DNA of 64,000 nucleotides from Ruegeria atlantica (GTDB taxonomy: Bacteria > Pseudomonadota > Alphaproteobacteria > Rhodobacterales > Rhodobacteraceae): contig WQBJ01000003.1 in the NCBI GenBank assembly GCA_013032095.1, forward strand, positions 62,001-126,000, read 5' to 3'. The notes below the pieces were generated by a model that was not told the DNA's origin, did not search any database, and worked only from the letters and a program-made list of their open reading frames with translations. The position numbers and the translations under genes are program-made. Below are positions 34,854-42,323 of the stretch, piece after piece; position 1 is the stretch's first letter, and the number at the start of each line of letters is the position of its first letter.

Positions 34854-36692
34854 GTGACCAGTTTCTCAGCCGTTACAACCGCCTACAGGCGCGCGTGGTC
34901 GCGTCGCCGCGTCTTTGTGCCGATCTATGTCGCCGTGCGCCTGCTGCTGGTGGCGCTGATTGCGCCGGGCGTTGCGATCACTGTGAACCTTGCCGTATCG
35001 CTGTCGAACCAGACTGCACTGACGGATCAAGCCATCGCTGCTTTCATCCTGTCACCCGCCGGGTTTATTGCGGCGGTTGTGGTGCTCAGCCTGTTCTTGC
35101 TGGCCGAGGTGTTTGTTTTCTCGGTCATGGCAGGATCCCTGCGTATGGGAGAATCTGACCCGTGGCGTGCTGGCAGTTCCGCCATTGGGCTGATCCTGTC
35201 ACGCCTGCCTGCACTGTTTGGTTTTGCGGTGCGGTTTGTCTTACGGGTTCTGCTGCTGGTCCTGCCCTTCGCGGTGGTTTCTGCGCTGATCGCGTGGTGG
35301 ACGCTGACTGAATACGACATCAACTACTACCTGACCTTCCACCCGCCATCCTTTTGGATAGCGGTGGTGTTGATCGGGGCGGTGGTCCTGGTCATGGCCT
35401 GGTTACTGATCCGACGCCTGTCGGCTTGGGCATTGTCTCTGCATCTGGTGCTTTTCGAAAACGTTCGCCCAGCGCATGCGTTCAACATCAGTGCCACGCG
35501 GATGGAGGGCAAACGCGGGCGCCTCAAGATCGAACTGGCGATTTGGCTGATCCTGCAGGTGCTCATCGCGGGCTTGATCGCCTGGGTGGCGGGCTTTTTG
35601 TTTGCGTTGGTGCCGTTGCAGGGGGCTGCGCATTTGCGGTTGGCGCTGACTTACAGCTTGCTGGTAGCAGGAATCTGGTCTCTGGCCGGGCTGGTGTTGG
35701 CGGCGACAGCGCTGGGCGCTTTGGCGGTGCTGCTGGACGGCTTTTTTGAGATCAAGACCTCGGAGCCGCCGCACCCCGAACCCGGAAGCCTGCGCATTCC
35801 CTTGTTCGCAGCCCTGGGCGGGGCCGCAGTGGCCGTTCTGATCGGGTTGTGGTTTGGTCAGCACCTGCTTGAGCGCGTGCAAGCCCCTGACCGGGCCGAG
35901 GTGATTGGGCATCGTGGTGCCGCAGCGCTGCGTCCGGAAAACACCATGGCTGCGGTGCTGAAGGCGATCGAGGACGGTGCGGATTGGGTCGAGATCGACG
36001 TGCAGGAGACAGCGGATGATGTGGTCATCGTCGCCCATGACAGTGACTTCATGAAACTGGCGGGCGTGAACCTCAAGGTCTGGGATGCAACGATGGAGGA
36101 CATAGCCCAGATCGACATCGGCAGTTGGTTCGGGTCCGAATACGCGGATGAACGCACGCCGACCTTGCGCGAGGTACTTGAGGCCGCAAAAGGGAAATCC
36201 AAGGTCCTCATAGAGCTGAAGTATTACGGCCATGATGTCGATCTGGAAAACCGCGTTGCAGCCATTGTCGAAGAAATGGAGATGCAGGACGACATCGCCA
36301 CCATGTCGTTGAAATATCCGGCGGTGCAAAAGATGAAGTCCATTCGCCCCGACTGGCGCGCCGGGGTTCTGGCCGCTACCGCTGTTGGCGATCTGACGGG
36401 GTTGGAAGGCGACTTTATCGCCGTTAATGCTGCGATGGCGACGCCGGGGCTGGTGCGCTCGGTCCACGCTGCGGGCAAGGATATCTATGTCTGGACAGTC
36501 AATGATCCGTTGCAGATGTCGGCCATGGCATCGATGGGCGTGGACGGGCTGATCACCGATCGCCCTGCGATGGCCAAAGAGGTGCTGCGAGTGCGCGCCG
36601 AGATGGGTCCGGCAGAGCGGCTGCTACTGTGGCTGGCAACCACCTTTGGGATGTCCGTTGATACTCAGGCGATGCGCGATGAAAGCCCGTAG
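34854..36692 (+). CDS. Glycerophosphodiester phosphodiesterase with N-terminal membrane domain
   Basis: A 612-residue protein. Residues 1-340 hold about eight TM helices of the GDPD-associated membrane domain type; residues about 350-590 form a GDPD TIM barrel. Catalytic motifs are IGHRGAAALRPENT (His-Arg and Glu), WVEIDVQ (E-x-D) and VAHDSDF (His). The enzyme is expected to cleave glycerophosphodiesters to glycerol 3-phosphate and an alcohol at the membrane. I chose the GTG at 34854, with AAGGGGG about 5 nt upstream, over the ATG at 34824. The end overlaps the PLA2-like gene by 14 bp. Confidence 0.88.
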   Translation: MTSFSAVTTAYRRAWSRRRVFVPIYVAVRLLLVALIAPGVAITVNLAVSLSNQTALTDQAIAAFILSPAGFIAAVVVLSLFLLAEVFVFSVMAGSLRMGESDPWRAGSSAIGLILSRLPALFGFAVRFVLRVLLLVLPFAVVSALIAWWTLTEYDINYYLTFHPPSFWIAVVLIGAVVLVMAWLLIRRLSAWALSLHLVLFENVRPAHAFNISATRMEGKRGRLKIELAIWLILQVLIAGLIAWVAGFLFALVPLQGAAHLRLALTYSLLVAGIWSLAGLVLAATALGALAVLLDGFFEIKTSEPPHPEPGSLRIPLFAALGGAAVAVLIGLWFGQHLLERVQAPDRAEVIGHRGAAALRPENTMAAVLKAIEDGADWVEIDVQETADDVVIVAHDSDFMKLAGVNLKVWDATMEDIAQIDIGSWFGSEYADERTPTLREVLEAAKGKSKVLIELKYYGHDVDLENRVAAIVEEMEMQDDIATMSLKYPAVQKMKSIRPDWRAGVLAATAVGDLTGLEGDFIAVNAAMATPGLVRSVHAAGKDIYVWTVNDPLQMSAMASMGVDGLITDRPAMAKEVLRVRAEMGPAERLLLWLATTFGMSVDTQAMRDESP

Positions 36693-37239
36693 TCTAGGCG
36701 TTGTCTTCGGATTGATAGCTGCACCGGCGATGGCACAGGACATCATGCGCAACATCGAGATGCCCGCCCACCGCGCCCTGTTCGCACAGCGAGGCGATGT
36801 CGAGCCAATCCCGTTCGAAACCGACGGATGCTCTGGCGGGCTGTCTGCCAGTTGGCGTTTCGTGGCCGAGACTTTCCCGAAGTTCAGTGCGCTCTACGAG
36901 GCGCATCCTCCGTGGGAGTACTGTTGCGTGACCCATGACCATGCCTATCACAACGCAGGGGGCGCATCGCGGGCAGAGGAAAGCTTTGAGGCACGTCTGT
37001 CTGCGGACGATACCTTGCGCGTCTGCGTCAAACAGCACGGTGAGGATAACGCCGACGAATATGCCGCCCGCTATGACATGGCGCCTGACCAGATTCGCAC
37101 GGCCCATTCGGTGACAGCCGAGGCCATGTATACCGCTGTGCGACTAGGTGGCGGGCCGTGCTCGGGCCTGCCTTGGCGGTGGGGTTTCGGATATCCGGGC
37201 TGCTCGGTTTTCAAACCTGTGACCTCTGCGCGCGAATGA
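36679..37239 (+). CDS. Secreted phospholipase A2-like protein
   Basis: A 186-residue exported protein with a signal peptide ending AAPAMAQ (about residue 19). The segment EYCCVTHDHAYH (about residues 80-91) fits the phospholipase A2 active-site signature CCxxHD, with the His-Asp dyad; the eighth position Cys of that signature is Ala. A preceding TDGCSGGLS could be the calcium-loop equivalent. Two further Cys pairs suggest disulfides. It overlaps the GDPD gene by 14 bp, so the two are likely made together and may act in sequence on phospholipids. PLA2 activity is inferred from motif only. Confidence 0.6.
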   Translation: MKARSLGVVFGLIAAPAMAQDIMRNIEMPAHRALFAQRGDVEPIPFETDGCSGGLSASWRFVAETFPKFSALYEAHPPWEYCCVTHDHAYHNAGGASRAEESFEARLSADDTLRVCVKQHGEDNADEYAARYDMAPDQIRTAHSVTAEAMYTAVRLGGGPCSGLPWRWGFGYPGCSVFKPVTSARE

Positions 37240-37307
37240 CGTGGTGACAGCCCCTGGATTTTCGATTATCCAACATCTCAAACACGCGAATTAGGAATCT
37301 CTGAGTT

Positions 37308-37442
37308 ATGGCTGAACACAAGCACGGCGAAATGGACATTACCGTTCAGGAAAAAACCTTCCACGGATTTATCAAGGCCACCACATGGTGTGTGGTTGCC
37401 ATCGCATTCATCTGTCTGTTCCTGGCTGTCTTCGCCTCTTAA
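37308..37442 (+). CDS. aa3-type cytochrome c oxidase subunit IV
   Basis: A 44-residue single-TM protein. The N-terminus MAEHKHGEMDITVQEKTF matches the small subunit IV of Paracoccus/Rhodobacter aa3 oxidase (PF07835 type), and one TM helix (about residues 24-43) follows. In the solved Paracoccus enzyme this subunit contacts the core but is not essential for activity. The gene stands apart from other oxidase genes, as is usual in Rhodobacterales. AGGA lies about 11 nt before the ATG. Confidence 0.85.
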   Translation: MAEHKHGEMDITVQEKTFHGFIKATTWCVVAIAFICLFLAVFAS

Positions 37443-37460
37443 TCCATACCGGGGTTGACC

Positions 37461-38093
37461 GTGATCAGGATTTTGCTTGCCTGCCTTCTGGCAGTAACCG
37501 TGGCGGGCTGCACTGGTTCGCAGCGCCCACAGGCAGATCGGTCGGAAGTCGTGGCTCGGTCCTACCGCGACCCTGGGCCGTCGACGCTGACCCTGTATAC
37601 CATGATCAACACGCGGACGGGTTCGGGCGCTCACACTTCACTAATGATCAGCGGTAGCGAACGGGTGATTTTTGACCCGGCGGGCTCATTCCGTGCGGAT
37701 ATCGTGCCGGTGAAGAATGACGTGTTGTACGGGATTACTCCGGCTGTGGAACGTGCCTATCGCAGCAGCCACGCGCGCGAGACGCATTTTGCGCGAATCC
37801 AGACCATCGAGGTTACCCCACAACAGGCCGAGGTTGCGCTACAGCTGGCTAAGCAGATGGGGCCGGTGTCGAGTGCTTATTGCGCCAACTCAACATCCCG
37901 GCTGTTGCAGCAGGTGCCGGGGTTCGAACAGATCGGTACCACGTTTTACCCGATTAAACTGTCCGAACAATTTGGTCAGATACCGGGGGTTTCCACCACC
38001 GAGTACCGCGAGAATGACGATGCCGATCTGCAAAAGGGTCTGGCGGCGAACAACGCATTGCTCAACCAGAAAGACGGTGCGCTAGCCCAATAG
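37461..38093 (+). CDS. Putative lipoprotein, possible permuted papain-like fold
   Basis: A 210-residue protein with a lipoprotein signal (LAVTVAGC lipobox, Cys at residue 17). The mature part has a conserved-looking GAHTSLMI (His) and YCANSTSRLL (Cys) about 75 residues apart, in the His-then-Cys order typical of permuted NlpC/P60 (YiiX-like) proteases. This is tentative. The GTG at 37461 has GGGG 6 nt upstream; the TTG at 37455 is an alternative. It follows the COX subunit IV gene by 18 bp and converges on azlD with a 12-bp overlap. Confidence 0.65.
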   Translation: MIRILLACLLAVTVAGCTGSQRPQADRSEVVARSYRDPGPSTLTLYTMINTRTGSGAHTSLMISGSERVIFDPAGSFRADIVPVKNDVLYGITPAVERAYRSSHARETHFARIQTIEVTPQQAEVALQLAKQMGPVSSAYCANSTSRLLQQVPGFEQIGTTFYPIKLSEQFGQIPGVSTTEYRENDDADLQKGLAANNALLNQKDGALAQ

Positions 38094-38414
38094 GTATAGT
38101 AGCCCATACAGCGTTGCAGCTCCGGAAAAGATGGCGGCGAGCACGTTCTTTGTGATCAATCCGACAACCAAGGCAGCTGATGCCGCCGCCATGCGCGGAA
38201 TGTCCGGCTGGCCCTCGGTTGCCGTCGGCCAGACAACCAGCGGCGCGATCAGTGCTGGCAGGATCGCCACGGCGGTATAGCGCAGATGGCGCAGTACCCA
38301 AGGCGGCATCGGGCGGTCTCCGACCAACCCGAGGAACGCGAATCGCAGGCCATAGCTGCCGAGCGCCAGCCCGACGATGATGATCCACATGGTGACCGGA
38401 TCGACCGAGTTCAT
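38082..38414 (-). CDS. azlD: AzlD family branched-chain amino acid transport protein
   Basis: A 110-residue membrane protein with four TM helices, the small partner of AzlC. Typical features are the opening TMWIIIVGLALGSYGLRFAF and RHLRYTAVAILPALIAPL. The ATG at 38414 overlaps the azlC stop (ATGA); the ORF opening at 38477 is a shadow. AzlCD pairs export branched-chain amino acids in characterised cases. Confidence 0.88.
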   Translation of the reverse strand: MNSVDPVTMWIIIVGLALGSYGLRFAFLGLVGDRPMPPWVLRHLRYTAVAILPALIAPLVVWPTATEGQPDIPRMAAASAALVVGLITKNVLAAIFSGAATLYGLLYLLG

Positions 38415-39127
38415 GCCGTGGCCTTTCTGCGTTCGACCCACAATTCCGCCTGCGCCCCGGCCATCATGCCAGCGCATCCAGCGACCAGCAGCCCGAGGTT
38501 ATAAGGCACCGCAACCGTCAACAGCGAGACAACGATTGCTACGAAAGCCGCAATCACATGAGGCATGGTGCGCATCATCGGCCCGATCATCGCCAGAAAG
38601 GTGATTGGCAACGCAAAATCAAGCGCCCAGCTTTCGGGAATCTGCGTGCCCAGCACAGCCCCCAGATAGGTGGCCAATATCCACAATGGTGTAATCGGTG
38701 AGACCGAACCAAAGAAATAGGCCATGCGTTGGGGTACGGTCATGTTGGGCTCTTTCTCGAACCGGACCATGCAACTGGCGTAGGATTGATCCACGACCAG
38801 ATAGGCCCCAAAGGCCCGCTGCCAAAGCGGGGCCGCCCCCAGATAGGGCGTCAGCGAGGCGGAATACATCGCCATCCGCAGGTTCACCGCCAGAGCTGAC
38901 GCCAGAATGATGAATGTCGGCGCATTGTCCTGCAGCAGTTGCAGCGCCGCAAACTGTGCCGCCCCGGCAAAGACAGTGGCCGTAAAGGCCATCGTTTGCA
39001 CAATGGTCAGTCCTGTTTCAGTGGCAAAGACACCAAACAGGGTGCCAAAGGGAATAGCGACAAAGATGAATGGGGTCCCGTCGCGAAAACCCTTCCAATA
39101 GTATGACTTGGATGTGGTGTCTGCCAT
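38411..39127 (-). CDS. azlC: AzlC family transporter permease
   Basis: A 238-residue inner-membrane permease with about seven TM helices. Conserved segments are GFRDGTPFIFVAIPFGTLFG, FAGAAQFAALQLL and NLRMAMYSASLTPYLG. It exports branched-chain amino acids together with AzlD (or ions in some relatives). AGGA lies 7 nt before the ATG at 39127. The start codon interleaves with a possible fdhD ATG on the other strand (CATG), leaving no free intergenic DNA if fdhD begins there. Confidence 0.88.
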   Translation of the reverse strand: MADTTSKSYYWKGFRDGTPFIFVAIPFGTLFGVFATETGLTIVQTMAFTATVFAGAAQFAALQLLQDNAPTFIILASALAVNLRMAMYSASLTPYLGAAPLWQRAFGAYLVVDQSYASCMVRFEKEPNMTVPQRMAYFFGSVSPITPLWILATYLGAVLGTQIPESWALDFALPITFLAMIGPMMRTMPHVIAAFVAIVVSLLTVAVPYNLGLLVAGCAGMMAGAQAELWVERRKATA

Positions 39128-39182
39128 GGCTAAATCCTATGGTGTCAACCGCAGCAGTAGCGGTCTTGGGAAAGGGTTGCAA

Positions 39183-40067
39183 TTGGCTACGGAACTGGAT
39201 GTCTCGGACTACATCATCGCCCCCGATCCCGGAGCGGCCCGCTTGACCCGCGCGGTTGAGGGCGTCGATCAGAATGGCGAGGTCAGCCAAATCTCGGTGG
39301 TCGAGGAGCGCCCCCTGACGATTTTCCTGAACTCGCAAGAGATCGTGACGGCGATGACCATCGGTGACTACCCGGAATATCTGGCGTTAGGCTTTCTGCG
39401 TAATCAGGGGATGTTGTTGGCAGATGATGAGATCACCCGCGTTGACTATGACGATGATCTGGAAACCGTGGTGGTCCGTACCGCACGCGAAACCTCGTAC
39501 GAGGACAAGCTGAAGAAAAAGACCCGTACCAGCGGTTGCGCGGTGGGCACGGTCTTTGGCGACATGATGGAGGGTTTGGAGGACGTGCGCCTGCCGCAGA
39601 TTCAGGTGCGCACCTCTTGGCTCTACGATCTCGCCGCCAAGATCAACCGCACCCCATCGCTGTATCTTGAGGCCGGGGCGATCCACGGCACCGTCCTGTG
39701 CCGCGAGAACCGCCCACTGGTCTATATGGAGGACGTGGGTCGCCATAACGCGGTCGACAAGATCGCGGGCTGGATGCTGTCCGAGGGCGAGGCGGCGGAG
39801 GACAAGATCCTCTACACCACCGGCCGACTGACCTCAGAAATGGTGATCAAGACGGCGATGATGGGCATTCCGGTGCTGGCCTCCCGCTCAGGTTTCACTG
39901 CCTGGGGCGTCGAGATTGCGCGCGAGGTCGGCCTGACCCTGATCGGCCGTATGCGCGGTCAGCGCTTCGTGTGCCTGTCCGGCGAGGATCGGTTGCTGCG
40001 CGACGTTGACCCGGCGAGCGTGGCGGTTGAGGAAAAAAAGCACAGAAGAAAAAGCTCTCAGTCCTGA
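39183..40067 (+). CDS. fdhD: Formate dehydrogenase accessory sulfurtransferase FdhD
   Basis: Transfers sulfur from IscS to the molybdenum cofactor of formate dehydrogenase. About 294 residues from the TTG at 39183, which has AAAGGG 6 nt upstream; an ATG at 39126 would add 19 Ser/Gly-rich residues but has no ribosome binding site and collides with the azlC start. The core has EERPLTIFLNSQEIVTAMT, ALGFLRNQG, MEDVGRHNAVDKI and SRLTSEM-like GRLTSEMV. The usual active-site CxxC is SGCAVG here, so the first Cys is kept and the second is Gly. Confidence 0.85.
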   Translation: MATELDVSDYIIAPDPGAARLTRAVEGVDQNGEVSQISVVEERPLTIFLNSQEIVTAMTIGDYPEYLALGFLRNQGMLLADDEITRVDYDDDLETVVVRTARETSYEDKLKKKTRTSGCAVGTVFGDMMEGLEDVRLPQIQVRTSWLYDLAAKINRTPSLYLEAGAIHGTVLCRENRPLVYMEDVGRHNAVDKIAGWMLSEGEAAEDKILYTTGRLTSEMVIKTAMMGIPVLASRSGFTAWGVEIAREVGLTLIGRMRGQRFVCLSGEDRLLRDVDPASVAVEEKKHRRKSSQS

Positions 40068-40178
40068 ATTTCAGTCGTTGAGAGGATGTTCCCAGAAAAT
40101 CCTGCGAATTCTGACAGATGTGTCTTATCATCAGGCGCAACGACTTGGGATTTGAAATGATTTTCGTTTGGGAGAGCG

Positions 40179-41132
40179 ATGGAACTGATCAACCTCATTG
40201 CGCCGGTCTTTGCGGTAATCCTGACCGGATATGCGTTTTCGTGGACCAAACTTCTGGGCCAAGACACATCGGACGCGCTGGTGCAATTTGCGGTGTATGT
40301 TCTGATCCCAGCGATCATGTTCTACCTAATCGGGCAGGAGAAGTTTGAGAACCTGCTGAACTATGGGTTCTATCTTTCTTACGGCGGCACGCTGTTACTT
40401 CTGTTTGTGGTGCTGTTCGTCTGCTTGAAAACCGTGCTGAGTTTTCAAGTTGGTTCAGCAACGGTAGCAGCCTTTGCCGCTGTTGCATCGAATACCGCGC
40501 TGGTGGCATTGCCTGTTCTGCACGCGATCTTTGGCTCTAAAGGCGCGCTGCCGGCTGTACTGGCCAACCTTGTCGTTGCCATTTTGCTTCTGATCATGAC
40601 CACGGTTCTCGAAAGCTCGGCCGGGCATAAGGCAAATAGCAAAACTCCAATCTACAAGATTTTCCTGAATGTCCTGAAGAACCCGATTATTGCGGCGACC
40701 TTGCTGGGGGTCGCCTACTCGTTCACAGGCATCGGGTTTTCGGACTCTGTTTCGGATTATCTAGAGTTGCTTAGTCAGGCATTGGCGGCTGTCGCGCTGT
40801 TTGCGATCGGATTCACGACCAGTGTGCGAACGATCGTTCAGACAGGTCCGTTGATCCTGTCTTTGACCTTGGTGAAGCTGATCATAGCTCCAGGACTTGT
40901 TTTGTTGGCTGCGCACCTCTTAGGGCTCGACCCGCTGTGGACCATCGCGGCAACCATTTCCTCCGCGGTGCCGACCGCCAAGAACATATTTCTGCTGGCC
41001 AAGCACTACGATCAGGAACCTCAGCTTGCGGCCCATATCGTCTCTGCAACGTCGTTCCTGTCCGTCGGGACGTTGATCCTGTGGCTGTTTGTCCTGCACC
41101 ATCTGTATCCAACCGCGTTTCAATTGAACTAA
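40179..41132 (+). CDS. AEC family transporter (auxin efflux carrier-like)
   Basis: A 317-residue permease with about ten TM helices in two halves separated by a polar loop (about residues 145-165, AGHKANSKTPIYK). Family features are LIAPVFAVILTGYAFSW, the SNTALVALPVL segment and the C-terminal AVPTAKNIFLLAKHY. AEC members export or import organic anions such as malonate or auxin-like acids; the substrate is unknown. GGGAG lies just before the ATG. It separates fdhD from mobA. Confidence 0.85.
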   Translation: MELINLIAPVFAVILTGYAFSWTKLLGQDTSDALVQFAVYVLIPAIMFYLIGQEKFENLLNYGFYLSYGGTLLLLFVVLFVCLKTVLSFQVGSATVAAFAAVASNTALVALPVLHAIFGSKGALPAVLANLVVAILLLIMTTVLESSAGHKANSKTPIYKIFLNVLKNPIIAATLLGVAYSFTGIGFSDSVSDYLELLSQALAAVALFAIGFTTSVRTIVQTGPLILSLTLVKLIIAPGLVLLAAHLLGLDPLWTIAATISSAVPTAKNIFLLAKHYDQEPQLAAHIVSATSFLSVGTLILWLFVLHHLYPTAFQLN

Positions 41133-41190
41133 GTTCGATCTACAAAGTCGCGAGTGACTGATCGCTCGGACAGAAGATTTAGGTGCGGAT

Positions 41191-41835
41191 ATGAGCAACC
41201 ACCTTGGCGTGATCCTCGCAGGCGGCCTTGCCACCCGAATGGGTGGCGGCGACAAGGGCCTGTTGCAGATTGGCGGGCAAAGCCTGCTTGGTCATGTGGT
41301 CGACCGGCTTGGCCCGCAGGTGGACGGTCTGGCGCTGAATGCCAATGGTGATCCCGCACGGTTCGCCGATCTGAACCTGCCCGTTCTTCCTGATACGATC
41401 GAAGGGTTCGCTGGCCCTTTGGCGGGCGTTCTGGCAGGGCTTGACTGGGCGGCAGAGCAGGGTGCAGGCAGTATCGTCACCGCCGCCGCCGACACGCCAT
41501 TCTTTCCGCGCGATCTGGTGGCGCGGCTGGTGCAGGCCGCTGAAGGACAGGCGCATCCGCTGGTGTTGGCCACGACGCCACGCACCGGGGATGAGGCGCT
41601 GAAATCCGGCGGGGGCAAACGGGTCAACCGTCACCCGACCTTTGGCCTCTGGCCCGTTGCGCTGCGCGATGATCTGCGGGACGCGCTGAATGATGGGCTG
41701 CGCAAGGTGGTTCTGTGGACCGACCAGCATGATGGGCGTGAGGCGCTGTTCCCGGCTGAGCCCTTCGATCCGTTCTTCAACGTCAACACGCCCGACGATC
41801 TGGCACGGGCGGAAAAACTGCTGGAGCAGGCATGA
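41191..41835 (+). CDS. mobA: Molybdenum cofactor guanylyltransferase
   Basis: Couples GMP from GTP to molybdopterin to form the guanine-dinucleotide cofactor used by DMSO-reductase-type enzymes. It has 214 residues. The N-terminal nucleotide-binding motif LAGGLATRMGGGDKG (about residues 9-23) and the metal-binding AADTPFFP are clear, and FFNVNTPDDLARAE closes the domain. It is the first gene of mobA-mobB-moeA with ATGA and GTGA overlaps. Confidence 0.95.
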   Translation: MSNHLGVILAGGLATRMGGGDKGLLQIGGQSLLGHVVDRLGPQVDGLALNANGDPARFADLNLPVLPDTIEGFAGPLAGVLAGLDWAAEQGAGSIVTAAADTPFFPRDLVARLVQAAEGQAHPLVLATTPRTGDEALKSGGGKRVNRHPTFGLWPVALRDDLRDALNDGLRKVVLWTDQHDGREALFPAEPFDPFFNVNTPDDLARAEKLLEQA

Positions 41836-42323
41836 AGGTCTATGGCGTCACCGGTTGGAAAAACGCGGGCAAGACAGGGTTGATGGAGCGGCTGGTGACC
41901 GAGATCACCGGGCGCGGACTTACTGTCTCGACCCTGAAACATGCTCATCACAGTGTTGACGTCGATCAGCCCGGCACAGACAGCTACCGCCACAGGGTCG
42001 CGGGCGCGTCCGAGGTGCTTCTGGCCTCGGGCCAGCGTATCGCAATCATGCAGGAGCTGCGTGGCGCGCCCGAGCCGTCCATGGCCGATCTTCTGGCGCG
42101 CCTGTCTCCGGTCGATCTGGTGCTGATTGAGGGGTTCAAACGAGAAGCCCATCCTAAGATCGAAGCGTTTCGGGCCGAGGCCAAGAACCCGCTGATGGCT
42201 CCGGAGAACGCCACCATTTGCGCCGTGGCCAGTGATACTCCGCTGGACTTACAGGTACCGGTCTTCGATTTGAACGATACCGCTGCGATAGCTGATTTCA
42301 TCCTGCAAGAGGTCGGTTTGTGA
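41832..42323 (+). CDS. mobB: Molybdopterin-guanine dinucleotide biosynthesis protein B
   Basis: A 163-residue P-loop GTPase that assists MobA. The Walker A motif is GWKNAGKTGLM (about residues 8-18); the STLKHAHHSVDVDQPGTDSYRH block and LIEGFKREAHPKIE are typical of MobB. It overlaps mobA by 4 bp and the moeA-fusion gene by 4 bp (GTGA). Confidence 0.94.
   Translation: MKVYGVTGWKNAGKTGLMERLVTEITGRGLTVSTLKHAHHSVDVDQPGTDSYRHRVAGASEVLLASGQRIAIMQELRGAPEPSMADLLARLSPVDLVLIEGFKREAHPKIEAFRAEAKNPLMAPENATICAVASDTPLDLQVPVFDLNDTAAIADFILQEVGL

Noticed and set aside
41191-42323. mobA/mobB as plasmid mobilisation genes
   Set aside because: The shared names mislead: the proteins have the guanylyltransferase and P-loop motifs of molybdenum cofactor synthesis, and no relaxase or oriT is present.
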